The position numbers and the translations under genes were made by a program. Below are positions 1-15,550 of a stretch of DNA of 64,000 bases, in pieces; the stretch's first letter is position 1; each line of letters begins with the position of its first letter. This DNA is from Trichopria drosophilae (lineage: Eukaryota > Arthropoda > Insecta > Hymenoptera > Diapriidae), in assembly GCA_030407085.1 (NCBI GenBank), contig JAQOWT010000026.1, positions 1 through 64,000 of the forward strand. Direction: 5' to 3'. A model generated the notes under the pieces. The model saw only the letters and a list, made by a program, of their open reading frames with translations, did no database searches and was not told the origin of the DNA.

Positions 1-2700
1 TTAAAGCATATGCATAAATTTCAATTACAGTGTCTAACATTGATAAAAACTATAAGAGAACAAAAAATTCAAGGTTGAAATGTCTTCAAAATAATGTCGA
101 TGGAAAGCGGAGACTACAACTTTTTAATCGGTCCCTAAAATATTTTAAACCTTTTAGTATTTTAAAGCATATGCATAAATTTCAATTACAGTGTCTGACA
201 TTGATAACAACTATAAGACAACAAAAAATTCAAGGTTGAAATGTCTGCAAAATAATGTCGCTGGAAAGCGAAGACTAAAATTTTTTAATTGGTCCCTAAA
301 ATATATTAAACCTGTTAGTATTTTAAAGCATATGCATAATTTTAAACTACAGTATCTAACATTGATAAAAATTATAAGAGAACAAAAAATTCAAGGCTGA
401 AATGTCTGGAAATTTATGTCGCTGGAAAGCGAAGACTAAAATTTTGTAATCGGTCCCTAAAATATATTAAACCTGTTAGTATTTTAAAGCATATACATAA
501 TTTTAAACTACAGTATCTAACATTGATAAAAATTATAAGAGAACACAAAATTCAAGGCTGAAATGTCTGGAAAATAATGTCGCCGGAAAGCGAAGACTAA
601 AATTTTGTAATCGGTCCCTAAAATATATTAAACCTGTTAGTATTTTAAAGCATATGCATAATTTTCAACTACAGTATCTAACATTGATAAAAATTATAAG
701 AGAACAAAAAATTCAAGGCAGAAATGCCTGGAAAATAATGTCGCTGGAAAGCGAAGACTAAAATTTTGTAATCGGTCCCTAAAATATATTAAACCTGTTA
801 GTATTTTAAAGCATATGCATAATTTTAAACTACAGTATCTAACATTGATAAAAATTATAAGAGAACAAAAAATTCAAGGCTGAAATGTCTGGAAATTTAT
901 GTCGCTGGAAAGCGAAGACTAAAATTTTGTAATCGGTCCCTAAAATATATTAAACCTGTTAGTATTTTAAAGCATATACATAATTTTAAACTACAGTATC
1001 TAACATTGATAAAAATTATAAGAGAACACAAAATTCAAGCCTGAAATGTCTGGAAAATAATGTCGCTGGAAAGCGAAGACTAAAATTTTGTAATCGGTCC
1101 CTAAAATATTTTAAACCTTTTAGTATTTTAAAGCATATGCATAAATTTCAATTACAGTGTCTAACATTGATAGAAATTATAAGAGAACAAAAAATTCAAG
1201 GCTGAAATGTCTGGAAAATAATGTCGCTGGAAAGCGAAGACTAAAATTTTTTAATCGGTCCCTAAAATATTTTACACCTTTTAGTATTTTAAAGCATATG
1301 AATAAATTTCAATTACAGTGTCTAACATTGTTAAAAACTATAAGACAACAAAAAATTCAAGGTTGAAATGTCTGCAAAATAATGTCGCTGGAAAGCGAAG
1401 ACTAAAATTTTGTAATCGGTCCCTAAAATATATTAAACCTGTTAGTATTTTAAAGCATATGCATAATTTTCAGCTACAGTATCTAACATTGATAAAAATT
1501 ATAAGAGAACAGAAAATTCAAGGCTGAAATGCCTTGAAAATAATGTCGCTGGAAAGCGAAGACTAAAATTTTGTAATCGGTCCCTAAAATATATTAAACC
1601 TGTTAGTATTTTAAAGCATATGCATAATTTTCAACTACAGTATCTAACATTGATAAAAATTATAAGAGAACAAAAAATTCAAGGCAGAAATGCCTGGAAA
1701 ATAATGTCGCTGGAAAGCGAAGACTAAGATTTTGTAATCGGTCCCTAAAATATTTTAAACCTGTTAATATTTTAAAGCATATGCATAATTTTCAACTACA
1801 GTATCCAACATTGATAAAAATTATACGAGAACAAAAAATTCAAGCCTGAAATGTCTGGAAAATAATGTCGCTGAAAGCGAAGACTAAAATTTTGTAATCG
1901 GTCCCTAAAATATATTAAACCTGTTAGTATTTTAAAGCATACGCATAATTTTAAACTACAGTATCTAACATTGATAAAAATTATAAGAGAACAAAAAATT
2001 CAAGGCTGAAATGTCTGGAAATTTATGTCGCTGGAAAGCGAAGACTAAAATTTTGTAATCGGTCCCTAAAATATATTAAACCTGTTAGTATTTTAAAGCA
2101 TATGCATAATTTTCAATTACAGTGTCTGACATTGATAACAACTATAAGAGAACAAAAAATTCAAGGCTGAAATGTCTGGAAAATAATGTCGCTGGAAAGC
2201 GAAGACCAAAATTTTGTAATCGGTCCCTAAAATATAATAAACCTGTTAGTATTTTAAAGCATATGCATAATTTTAAACTACAGTATCTAACATTGATAAA
2301 AATTATAAGAGAACAAAAAATTCAAGGTTGATATGTCTGCAAAATAATGTCGCTGGAAAGCGGAGACTACAACTTTTTAATCGGTCCCTAAAATATTTTA
2401 AACCTTTTAGTATTTTAAAGCATATGCATAATTTTCAGCTACAGTATCTAACATTGATAAAAATTATAAGAGAACAAAAAATTCAAGGCAGAAATGCCTG
2501 GAAAATAATGTCGCTGGAAAGCGAAGACCAAAATTTTGTAATCGGTCCCTAAAATATAATAAACCTGTTAGTATTTTAAAGCATATGCATAATTTTCAAC
2601 TACAGTATCTAACATTGCTACAAATTATAAGAAAACAAAAAATTCAAGGTTGAAATGTCTGCAAAATAATGTCGCTGGAAAGCGAAGACTAAAATTTTTT

Positions 2701-5420
2701 AATCGGTCCCTAAAATATATTAAACCGGTTAGTATTTTAAAGCATATGCATAATTTTCAACTACAGTATCTAACATTGATAAAAATTATAATAGAACAAA
2801 AAATTCAACGCTGAAATGTCTGGAAAATAGTGTCGCTGGAAAGCGAAGACTAAAATCTTTTAATTGGTTCCTAAAATATTTTAAACCTGTCAGTATTTTA
2901 AAGCATATGCATAATTTTCAGCTACAGTATCTAACATTGATAAAAATTATAACAGCACAAAAAATTCAAGGCTGAAATGTCTGCAAAATAATGTCGCTGG
3001 AAAGCGAAGACTAAAATTTTTTAATCGGTCCCTAAAATATTTTAAACCTGTCAGTATTTTAAAGCATATGCATAATTTTCAACTACAGTATCTAACATTC
3101 ATAAAAATTATAAGAAAACAAAAAATTCAAGACTGAAATGTTTGGAAAATAATGTTGCTGGACAGCGAAGACTAAAATTTTGTAATCGGTCCCTAAAATA
3201 TATTAAACCTGTTAGTATTTTAGTTATAAGAGAACAAAAAATTCAAGGTTGAAATGTCTGCAAAATAATGTCGCTGGAAAGCGAAGACTAAAATTTTTTA
3301 ATCGGTCCCTAAAATATGTTAAACCTGTCAGTATTTTAAAGCATATGCATACTTCTCAACTACAGTATCTAACATTGATAGAAATTATGAGAGAACAAAA
3401 AAATTCAAGGTTGAAATGTCTGCAAAATAATGTCGCCGGAAAGCGAAGACTAAAATTTTTTAATCGGTCCCTAAAATATATAAAACCTGCTAGTATTTAA
3501 ACGCATATGCATAATTTTCAACTACAGTATTCAACATTGATAAAAATTATAAGAGAACAAAAAATTCAAGGCTGAAATGTCTGGAAAATAATGTCGCTGG
3601 AAATCGAAGACTAAAATTTTTTAATCGGTCCCTAAAATATTTTAAACCTGTCAGTATTTTAGAGCATATGCATACTTTTCAACTACAGTATCTAACATTG
3701 ATAAAAATTATGAGAGAACAAAAAAATTCAAGGTTGAAATGTCTGCAAAATAATGTCGCTGGAAAGCGAAGACTAAAATTTTTTAATCGGTCCCTAAAAT
3801 ATATTAAACCGGTTAGTATTTTAAAGCATATGCATAATTTTCAACTACAGTATCTAACATTGATAAAACTTATAAGAGAACAAAAAATTCAAGGCTGAAA
3901 TGTCTGGAAAATAATGTCGCTGGAAAGCGAAGACTAAAATTTTGTAATCGCTCCCTAAAATATATTAAACCTGGTAGTATTTTAAAGCATATGCATAATT
4001 TTAAACTACAGTATCTAACATTGATAAAAATTATAAGAGAACAAAAAACTCAAGGCTGAAATTTTTTTAATTGGTCCCTAAAATATGTTAAACCTGTCAG
4101 TATTTTAAAGCATATGCATACTTTTCAACTACAGTATCTAACATTGATACAAAATATAAGAGAACAAAAAATTCAAGACTGAAATGTCTGGAAAATAATG
4201 TCGCTGGAAAGCGAAGACTGAAATTTTGTAATCGGTCCCTAGAATATATAAAACCTGCTAGTATTTTAAAGCATATGCATAATTTTCAACTACAGTATCT
4301 AACATTGATAAAAATTATAAGAAAACAAAAAATTCAAGGTTGAAATGTCTGCAAAATAATGTCGCTGGAAAGCGAAGACTAACATTTTTTAATCGGTCCC
4401 TAAAATATATTAAACCGGTTAGTATTTTAAAGCATATGCATAATTTTCAACTACAGTATCTAACATTGATAAAACTTATAAGAGAACAACAAATTCAAGG
4501 CTGAAATGTCTGGAAAATAATGTCGCTGGAAAACGAAGGCTAAAATTTTTTAATCGGTCCCTAAAATATGTTAAACCTATCAGTATTTTAAAGCATATGC
4601 ATACTTTTCAAATACAGTATCTAACATTGATAAAAATGATAAGAGAACAAAAAATTCAAGGTTGAAATGTCTGCAAATTAATGTCGCTGGAAAGCGAAGA
4701 CTAAAATTTTTTAATCGGTCCCTAAAATATTTTAAACCGGTTAGTAGTTTAAAGCATATGCATACTTTTCAACGACAGTATCTAACTTTGATAAAAATTA
4801 TAAGAGAACAAAAAATTCAAGGCTGAAATGTCTGAAAAATAATGTCGCTGGAAAGCGAGACTAAAATTTTTTAATCGGTCCCTAAAATATGTTAAACCTG
4901 TCAGTATTTTAAAGCATATGCATACTTTTCAACTACAGTATCTAACATTGATAAAAATTATAAGATAACAAAAATTCAAGGCTGAAATGTCTGGAAAGTA
5001 ATGTCGCTGGAAAACGAAGACTAAAATTTTGTAATCGGTCCCTAAAATATATTAAAACATTTAGTGTTCTAAAGCATATGCGTAATTTTCAACTACAGTA
5101 TTTAATATTGATAAAAAGTATAAGAGAACAAAAAATTCAAGGCTGAAATGTCTGGAAAATAATGTCGCTGGAAAGCGAAGACTAAAATTTTGTAATCGGT
5201 CCCTAAAATATATTAAACCTGTTAGTATTTTAATGCATATGCATAATTTTCAACTACAGTATCTAACATTGCTACAAATTATAAGAAAACAAAAAATTCA
5301 AGGTTGAAATGTCTGCAAAATAATGTCGCTGGAAAGCGAAGACTAAAATTTTTTAATCGGTCCCTAAAATATATTAAACCGGTTAGTATTTTAAAGCATA
5401 TGCATAATTTTCAACTACAG
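2701..5420. repeat. Higher-order satellite block, copy 1
   Basis: About 2.7 kb (about 17 monomers) that recurs almost base for base 10,130 bp downstream at 12831-15550. It includes the same rare variants: a shortened monomer, the CTCAAGGCTGAAATTTTTTT deletion variant, and AAAACATTTAGTGTTCT. The ends are approximate. Parts of the block also recur near 5500-6700, 6900-8170 and 17200-18500. This shows segmental duplication inside the array rather than simple monomer drift. Confidence 0.85.
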
Positions 5421-8400
5421 TATCTAACATTGATAAAAATTATAAGATAACAAAAATTCAAGGCTGAAATGTCTGGAAAGTAATGTCGCTGGAAAGCGAA
5501 GACTAAAATTTTTTAATCGGTCCCTAAAATATATTAAACCGGTTAGTATTTTAAAGCATATGCATAATTTTCAACTACAGTATCTAACATTGATAAAAAT
5601 TATAATAGAACAAAAAATTCAACGCTGAAATGTCTGGAAAATAGTGTCGCTGGAAAGCGAAGACTAAAATCTTTTAATTGGTTCCTAAAATATTTTAAAC
5701 CTGTCAGTATTTTAAAGCATATGCATAATTTTCAGCTACAGTATCTAACATTGATAAAAATTATAACAGCACAAAAAATTCAAGGCTGAAATGTCTGCAA
5801 AATAATGTCGCTGGAAAGCGAAGACTAAAATTTTTTAATCGGTCCCTAAAATATTTTAAACCTGTCAGTATTTTAAAGCATATGCATAATTTTCAACTAC
5901 AGTATCTAACATTCATAAAAATTATAAGAAAACAAAAAATTCAAGACTGAAATGTTTGGAAAATAATGTTGCTGGACAGCGAAGACTAAAATTTTGTAAT
6001 CGGTCCCTAAAATATATTAAACCTGTTAGTATTTTAGTTATAAGAGAACAAAAAATTCAAGGTTGAAATGTCTGCAAAATAATGTCGCTGGAAAGCGAAG
6101 ACTAAAATTTTTTAATCGGTCCCTAAAATATGTTAAACCTGTCAGTATTTTAAAGCATATGCATACTTCTCAACTACAGTATCTAACATTGATAGAAATT
6201 ATGAGAGAACAAAAAAATTCAAGGTTGAAATGTCTGCAAAATAATGTCGCCGGAAAGCGAAGACTAAAATTTTTTAATCGGTCCCTAAAATATATAAAAC
6301 CTGCTAGTATTTAAATGCATATGCATAATTTTCAACTACAGTATTCAACATTGATAACAATTATAAGAGAACAAAAAATTCAAGGCTGAAATGTCTGGAA
6401 AATAATGTCGCTGGAAATCGAAGACTAAAATTTTTTAATCGGTCCCTAAAATATTTTAAACCTGTCAGTATTTTAGAGCATATGCATACTTTTCAACTAC
6501 AGTATCTAACATTGATAAAAATTATGAGAGAACAAAAAAATTCAAGGTTGAAATGTCTGCAAAATAATGTCGCTGGAAAGCGAAGACTAAAATTTTTTAA
6601 TCGGTCCCTAAAATATATTAAACCGGTTAGTATTTTAAAGCATATGCATAATTTTCAACTACAGTATCTAACATTGATAAAACTTATAAGAGAACAAAAA
6701 ATTCAAGGCTGAAATGTCTGGAAAATAATGTCGCTGGAAAGCGAAGACTAAAATTTTATAATCGGTCCCCAAAATATATTAAACCTGTTAGTATTTTAAA
6801 GCATATGCATACTTTTCGACTACAGCATCTAACATTGATAAAAATTATAAGAGAACAAAAAATTCAAGGTTGAAATGTCTGCAAAATAATGTCGCTGGAA
6901 AGCGAAGACTAAAATTTTGTAATCGGTCCCTAAAATATATTAAACCTGTTAGTATTTTAATGCATATGCATAATTTTCAACTACAGTATCTAACATTGCT
7001 ACAAATTATAAGAAAACAAAAAATTCAAGGTTGAAATGTCTGCAAAATAATGTCGCTGGAAAGCGAAGACTAAAATTTTTTAATCGGTCCCTAAAATATA
7101 TTAAACCGGTTAGTATTTTAAAGCATATGCATAATTTTCAACTACAGTATCTAACATTGATAAAAATTATAAGATAACAAAAATTCAAGGCTGAAATGTC
7201 TGGAAAGTAATGTCGCTGGAAAACGAAGACTAAAATTTTGTAATCGGTCCCTAAAATATATTAAAACATTTAGTGTTTTAAAGCATATGCGTAATTTTCA
7301 ACTACAGTATTTAATATTGATAAAAAGTATAAGAGAACAAAAAATTCAAGGCTGAAATGTCTGGAAAATAATGTCGCTGGAAAGCGAAGACTAAAATTTT
7401 TTAATCGGTCCCTAAAATATATTAAACCGGTTAGTATTTTAAAGCATATGCATAATTTTCAACTAAGGTATCTAACATTGATAAAAATTATAATAGAACA
7501 AAAAATTCAACGCTGAAATGTCTGGAAAATAGTGTCGCTGGAAAGCGAAGACTAAAATTTTTAATTGGTTCCTAAAATATTTTAAACCTGTCAGTATTTT
7601 AAAGCATATGCATAATTTTCAGCTACAGTATCTAACATTGATAAAAATTATAACAGCACAAAAAATTCAAGGCTGAAATGTCTGCAAAATAATGTCGCTG
7701 GAAAGCGAAGACTAAAATTTTTTAATCGGTCCCTAAAATATTTTAAACCTGTCAGTATTTTAAAGCATATGCATAATTTTCAACTACAGTATCTAACATT
7801 CATAAAAATTATAAGAAAACAAAAAATTCAAGACTGAAATGTTTGGAAAATAATGTTGCTGGACAGCGAAGACTAAAATTTTGTAATCGGTCCCTAAAAT
7901 ATATTAAACCTGTTAGTATTTTAGTTATAAGAGAACAAAAAATTCAAGGTTGAAATGTCTGCAAAATAATGTCGCTGGAAAGCGAAGACTAAAATTTTTT
8001 AATCGGTCCCTAAAATATGTTAAACCTGTCAGTATTTTAAAGCATATGCATACTTCTCAACTACAGTATCTAACATTGATAGAAATTATGAGAGAACAAA
8101 AAAATTCAAGGTTGAAATGTCTGCAAAATAATGTCGCCGGAAAGCGAAGACTAAAATTTTTTAATCGGTCCCTAAAATATATTAAACCTGTTAGTATTTT
8201 AAAGCATATGCATAATTTTCAACTACAGTATCTAACATTGATAAAAATTATAAGAGAACAAAAAATTCAAGGCTGAAATGTCTGGAAAATAATGTCGCTG
8301 GAAAGCGAAGACTAAAATTTTGTAATCGGTCCCTAAAATATATTAAACCTGCTAGTATTTTAAAGCATATGCATAATTTTCAACTACAGTATCTAACATT

Positions 8401-11400
8401 GATAAAAATTATAAGAGAACACAAAATTCAAGGCTGAAATGTCTGGAAAATAATGTCGCTGGAAAGCGAAGACTAAAATTTTGTAATCGGTCCCTAAAAT
8501 ATATTAAACCTGTTAGTATTTTAAAGCATATACATAATTTTAAACTACAGTATCTAACATTGATAAAAATTATAAGAGAACACAAAATTCAAGGCTGAAA
8601 TGTCTGGAAAATAATGTCGCCGGAAAGCGAAGACTAAAATTTTGTAATCGGTCCCTAAAATATATTAAACCTGTTAGTATTTTAAAGCATATGCATAATT
8701 TTCAACTACAGTATCTAACATTGATAGAAATTATAAGAGAACAAAAAATTCAAGGTTGAAATGTCTGCAAAATAATGTCGCTGGAAAGCGAAGACTAAAA
8801 TTTTGTAATCGGTCCCTAAAATATATTAAACCTGTTAGTATTTTAAAGCATATGCATAATTTTCAGCTACAGTATCTAACATTGATAAAAATTATAAGAG
8901 AACAGAAAATTCAAGGCTGAAATGCCTTGAAAATAATGTCGCTGGAAAGCGAAGACTAAAATTTTGTAATCGGTCCCTAAAATATATTAAACCTGTTAGT
9001 ATTTTAAAGCATATGCATAATTTTCAACTACAGTATCTAACATTGATAAAAATTATAAGAGAACAAAAAATTCAAGGCAGAAATGCCTGGAAAATAATGT
9101 CGCTGGAAAGCGAAGACTAAAATTTTTTAATCGGTCCCTAAAATATTTTAAACCTTTTAGTATTTTAAAGCATATGCATAATTTTCAGCTACAGTATCTA
9201 ACATTGATAAAAATTATAAGAGAACAGAAAATTCAAGGCTGAAATGCCTTGAAAATAATGCCGCTGGAAAGCGAAGACTAAAATTTTGTAATCGGTCCCT
9301 AAAATATATTAAACCTGTTAGTATTTTAAAGCATATGCATAATTTTAAACTACAGTATCTAACATTGATAAAAATTATAAGAGAACAAAAAATTCAAGCC
9401 TGAAATGTCTGGAAAATAATGTCGCTGGAAAGCGAAGACTAAAATTTTGTAATCGGTCCCTAAAATATATTAAACCTGTTAGTATTTTAAAGCATATGCA
9501 TAATTTTCAATTACAGTGTCTGACATTGATAACAACTATAAGAGAACAAAAAATTCAAGGCTGAAACATCTGGAAAATAATGACGCTGGAAAGCGAAGAC
9601 TAAAATTTTGTAATCGGTCCCTAAAATATATTAAACCTGTTAGTATTTTAAAGCATATGCATAATTTTAAACTACAGTATCTAACATTGATAAAAATTAT
9701 AAGAGAACAAAAAATTCAAGGTTGAAATGTCTGCAAAATAATGTCGCTGGAAAGCGGAGACTACAACTTTTTAATCGGTCCCTAAAATATTTTAAACCTT
9801 TTAGTATTTTAAAGCATATGAATAAATTTCAATTACAGTGTCTAACATTGATAGAAATTATAAGAGAACAAAAAATTCAAGGCAGAAATGCCTGGAAAAT
9901 AATGTCGCTGGAAAGCGAAGACTAAAATTTTGTAATCGGTCCCTAAAATATATTAAACCTGTTAGTATTTTAAAGCATATGCATAATTTTCAGCTACAGT
10001 ATCTAACATTGATAAAAATTATAAGAGAACAAAAAATTCAAGGCAGAAATGCCTGGAAAATAATGTCGCTGGAAAGCGAAGACTAAGATTTTGTAATCGG
10101 TCCCTAAAATATATTAAACCTGTTAGTATTTTAAAGCATATGCATAATTTTCAACTACAGTATCTAACATTGATAAAAATTATAAGAGAACAAAAAATTC
10201 AAGGCAGAAATGCCTGGAAAATAATGTCGCTGGAAAGCGAAGACTAAGATTTTGTATTCGGTCCCTAAAATATTTTAAACCTGTTAATATTTTAAAGCAT
10301 ATGCATAATTTTCAACTACAGTATCCAACATTGATAAAAATTATAAGAGAACAAAAAATTCAAGCCTGAAATGTCTGGAAAATAATGTCGCTGAAAGCGA
10401 AGACTAAAATTTTGTAATCGGTCCCTAAAATATATTAAACCTGTTAGTATTTTAAAGCATATGCATAATTTTAAACTACAGTATCTAACATTGATAAAAA
10501 TTATAAGAGAACAAAAAATTCAAGGCTGAAATGTCTGGAAATTTATGTCGCTGGAAAGCGAAGACTAAAATTTTGTAATCGGTCCCTAAAATATATTAAA
10601 CCTGTTAGTATTTTAAAGCATATGCATAATTTTAAACTACAGTATCTAACATTGATAAAAATTATAAGAGAACAAAAAAATCAAGGCTGAAATGTCTGGA
10701 AAATAATGTCGCTGGAAAGCGAAGACTAAAATTTTGTAATCGGTCCCTAAAATATATTAAACCTGTTAGTATTTTAAAGCATATGAATAAATTTCAATTA
10801 CAGTGTCTAACATTGATAAAAACTATAAGACAACAAAAAATTCAAGGTTGAAATGTCTGCAAAATAATGTCGCTGGAAAGCGAAGACTAAAATTTTTTAA
10901 TCGGTCCCTAAAATATTTTAAACCTTTTAGTATTTTAAAGCATATGAATAAATTTCAATTACAGTGTCTAACATTGTTAAAAACTATAAGACAACAAAAA
11001 ATTCAAGGTTGAAATGTCTGCAAAATAATGTCGCTGGAAAGCGAAGACTAAAATTTTGTAATCGGTCCCTAAAATATATTAAACCTGTTAGTATTTTAAA
11101 GCATATGCATAATTTTAAACTACAGTATCTAACATTGATAAAAATTATAAGAGAACAAAAAATTCAAGGCTGAAATGTCTGGAAAATAATGTCGCTGGAA
11201 AGCGAAGACTAAAATTTTGTAATCGGTCCCTAAAATATATTAAACCTGTTAGTATTTTAAAGCATATGCATAATTTTAAACTACAGTATCTAACATTGAT
11301 AAAAATTATAAGAGAACAAAAAATTCAAGCCTGAAATGTCTGGAAAATAATGTCGCTGGAAAGCGAAGACTAAAATTTTGTAATCGGTCCCTAAAATATA

Positions 11401-12830
11401 TTAAACCTTTTAGTATTTTAAAGCATATGAATAAATTTCAATTACAGTGTCTAACATTGTTAAAAACTATAAGACAACAAAAAATTCAAGGTTGAAATGT
11501 CTGCAAAATAATGTCGCTGGAAAGCGAAGACTAAAATTTTTTAATCGGTCCCTAAAATATTTTAGACCTTTTAGTATTTTAAAGCATATGCATAATTTTA
11601 AACTACAGTATCTAACATTGATAAAAATTATAAGAGAACACAAAATTCAAGGCTGAAATGTCTGGAAAATAATGTCGCCGGAAAGCGAAGACTAAAATTT
11701 TGTAATCGGTCCCTAAAATATATTAAACCTGTTAGTATTTTAAAGCATATGCATAATTTTCAACTACAGTATCTAACATTGATAGAAATTATAAGAGAAC
11801 AAAAAATTCAAGGCTGAAATGTCTGGAAAATAATGTCGCTGGAAAGCGAAGACTAAAATTTTGTAATCGGTCCCTAAAATATTTTAAACCTTTTAGTATT
11901 TTAAAGCATATGCATAAATTTCAATTACAGTGTCTAACATTGATAAAAACTATAAGAGAACAAAAAATTCAAGGTTGAAATGTCTTCAAAATAATGTCGA
12001 TGGAAAGCGGAGACTACAACTTTTTAATCGGTCCCTAAAATATTTTAAACCTTTTAGTATTTTAAAGCATATGCATAAATTTCAATTACAGTGTCTAACA
12101 TTGATAAAAACTATAAGAGAACAAAAAATTCAAGGTTGAAATGTCTTCAAAATAATGTCGATGGAAAGCGAAGACTAAAATTTTTTAATCGGTCCCTAAA
12201 ATATTTTAGACCTTTTAGTATTTTAAAGCATATGCATAATTTTAAACTACAGTATCTAACATTGATAAAAATTATAAGAGAACACAAAATTCAAGGCTGA
12301 AATGTCTGGAAAATAATGTCGCTGGAAAGCGAAGACTAAAATTTTGTAATCGGTCCCTAAAATATATTAAACCTGTTAGTATTTTAAAGCATATGCATAA
12401 TTTTCAACTACAGTATCTAACAATGATAGAAATTATAAGAGAACAAAAAATTCAAGGCTGAAATGTCTGGAAAATAATGTCGCTGGAAAGCGAAGACTAA
12501 AATTTTGTAATCTGTCCCTAAAATATATTAAACCTGTTAGTATTTTAAAGCATATGCATAATTTTCAGCTACAGTATCTAACATTGATAAAAATTATAAG
12601 AGAACAAAAAATTCAAGGCTGAAATGTCTGGAAAATAATGTCGCTGGAAAGCGAAGACTAAAATTTTGTAATCGGTCCCTAAAATATATTAAACCTGTTA
12701 GTATTTTAAAGCATATGCATAATTTTCAACTACAGTATCTAACATTGATAAAAATTATAAGAGAACAAAAAATTCAAGGCTGAAATGTCTGGAAAATAAT
12801 GTCGCTGGAAAGCGAAGACTAAAATTTTGT

Positions 12831-15550
12831 AATCGGTCCCTAAAATATATTAAACCGGTTAGTATTTTAAAGCATATGCATAATTTTCAACTACAGTATC
12901 TAACATTGATAAAAATTATAATAGAACAAAAAATTCAACGCTGAAATGTCTGGAAAATAGTGTCGCTGGAAAGCGAAGACTAAAATCTTTTAATTGGTTC
13001 CTAAAATATTTTAAACCTGTCAGTATTTTAAAGCATATGCATAATTTTCAGCTACAGTATCTAACATTGATAAAAATTATAACAGCACAAAAAATTCAAG
13101 GCTGAAATGTCTGCAAAATAATGTCGCTGGAAAGCGAAGACTAAAATTTTTTAATCGGTCCCTAAAATATTTTAAACCTGTCAGTATTTTAAAGCATATG
13201 CATAATTTTCAACTACAGTATCTAACATTCATAAAAATTATAAGAAAACAAAAAATTCAAGACTGAAATGTTTGGAAAATAATGTTGCTGGACAGCGAAG
13301 ACTAAAATTTTGTAATCGGTCCCTAAAATATATTAAACCTGTTAGTATTTTAGTTATAAGAGAACAAAAAATTCAAGGTTGAAATGTCTGCAAAATAATG
13401 TCGCTGGAAAGCGAAGACTAAAATTTTTTAATCGGTCCCTAAAATATGTTAAACCTGTCAGTATTTTAAAGCATATGCATACTTCTCAACTACAGTATCT
13501 AACATTGATAGAAATTATGAGAGAACAAAAAAATTCAAGGTTGAAATGTCTGCAAAATAATGTCGCCGGAAAGCGAAGACTAAAATTTTTTAATCGGTCC
13601 CTAAAATATATAAAACCTGCTAGTATTTAAACGCATATGCATAATTTTCAACTACAGTATTCAACATTGATAAAAATTATAAGAGAACAAAAAATTCAAG
13701 GCTGAAATGTCTGGAAAATAATGTCGCTGGAAATCGAAGACTAAAATTTTTTAATCGGTCCCTAAAATATTTTAAACCTGTCAGTATTTTAGAGCATATG
13801 CATACTTTTCAACTACAGTATCTAACATTGATAAAAATTATGAGAGAACAAAAAAATTCAAGGTTGAAATGTCTGCAAAATAATGTCGCTGGAAAGCGAA
13901 GACTAAAATTTTTTAATCGGTCCCTAAAATATATTAAACCGGTTAGTATTTTAAAGCATATGCATAATTTTCAACTACAGTATCTAACATTGATAAAACT
14001 TATAAGAGAACAAAAAATTCAAGGCTGAAATGTCTGGAAAATAATGTCGCTGGAAAGCGAAGACTAAAATTTTGTAATCGCTCCCTAAAATATATTAAAC
14101 CTGGTAGTATTTTAAAGCATATGCATAATTTTAAACTACAGTATCTAACATTGATAAAAATTATAAGAGAACAAAAAACTCAAGGCTGAAATTTTTTTAA
14201 TTGGTCCCTAAAATATGTTAAACCTGTCAGTATTTTAAAGCATATGCATACTTTTCAACTACAGTATCTAACATTGATACAAAATATAAGAGAACAAAAA
14301 ATTCAAGACTGAAATGTCTGGAAAATAATGTCGCTGGAAAGCGAAGACTGAAATTTTGTAATCGGTCCCTAGAATATATAAAACCTGCTAGTATTTTAAA
14401 GCATATGCATAATTTTCAACTACAGTATCTAACATTGATAAAAATTATAAGAAAACAAAAAATTCAAGGTTGAAATGTCTGCAAAATAATGTCGCTGGAA
14501 AGCGAAGACTAACATTTTTTAATCGGTCCCTAAAATATATTAAACCGGTTAGTATTTTAAAGCATATGCATAATTTTCAACTACAGTATCTAACATTGAT
14601 AAAACTTATAAGAGAACAACAAATTCAAGGCTGAAATGTCTGGAAAATAATGTCGCTGGAAAACGAAGGCTAAAATTTTTTAATCGGTCCCTAAAATATG
14701 TTAAACCTATCAGTATTTTAAAGCATATGCATACTTTTCAAATACAGTATCTAACATTGATAAAAATGATAAGAGAACAAAAAATTCAAGGTTGAAATGT
14801 CTGCAAATTAATGTCGCTGGAAAGCGAAGACTAAAATTTTTTAATCGGTCCCTAAAATATTTTAAACCGGTTAGTAGTTTAAAGCATATGCATACTTTTC
14901 AACGACAGTATCTAACTTTGATAAAAATTATAAGAGAACAAAAAATTCAAGGCTGAAATGTCTGCAAAATAATGTCGCTGGAAAGCGAGACTAACATTTT
15001 TTAATCGGTCCCTAAAATATGTTAAACCTGTCAGTATTTTAAAGCATATGCATACTTTTCAACTACAGTATCTAACATTGATAAAAATTATAAGATAACA
15101 AAAATTCAAGGCTGAAATGTCTGGAAAGAAATGTCGCTGGAAAACGAAGACTAAAATTTTGTAATCGGTCCCTAAAATATATTAAAACATTTAGTGTTCT
15201 AAAGCATATGCGTAATTTTCAACTACAGTATTTAATATTGATAAAAAGTATAAGAGAACAAAAAATTCAAGGCTGAAATGTCTGGAAAATAATGTCGCTG
15301 GAAAGCGAAGACTAAAATTTTGTAATCGGTCCCTAAAATATATTAAACCTGTTAGTATTTTAATGCATATGCATAATTTTCAACTACAGTATCTAACATT
15401 GCTACAAATTATAAGAAAACAAAAAATTCAAGGTTGAAATGTCTGCAAAATAATGTCGCTGGAAAGCGAAGACTAAAATTTTTTAATCGGTCCCTAAAAT
15501 ATATTAAACCGGTTAGTATTTTAAAGCATATGCATAATTTCAACTACAGT
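12831..15550. repeat. Higher-order satellite block, copy 2
   Basis: Partner of the block at 2701-5420, offset 10,130 bp. The few differences include the loss of a T near 15540 and single changes near 14965 and 15128. Such similarity among otherwise variable monomers indicates recent unequal exchange or block duplication. Confidence 0.85.
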
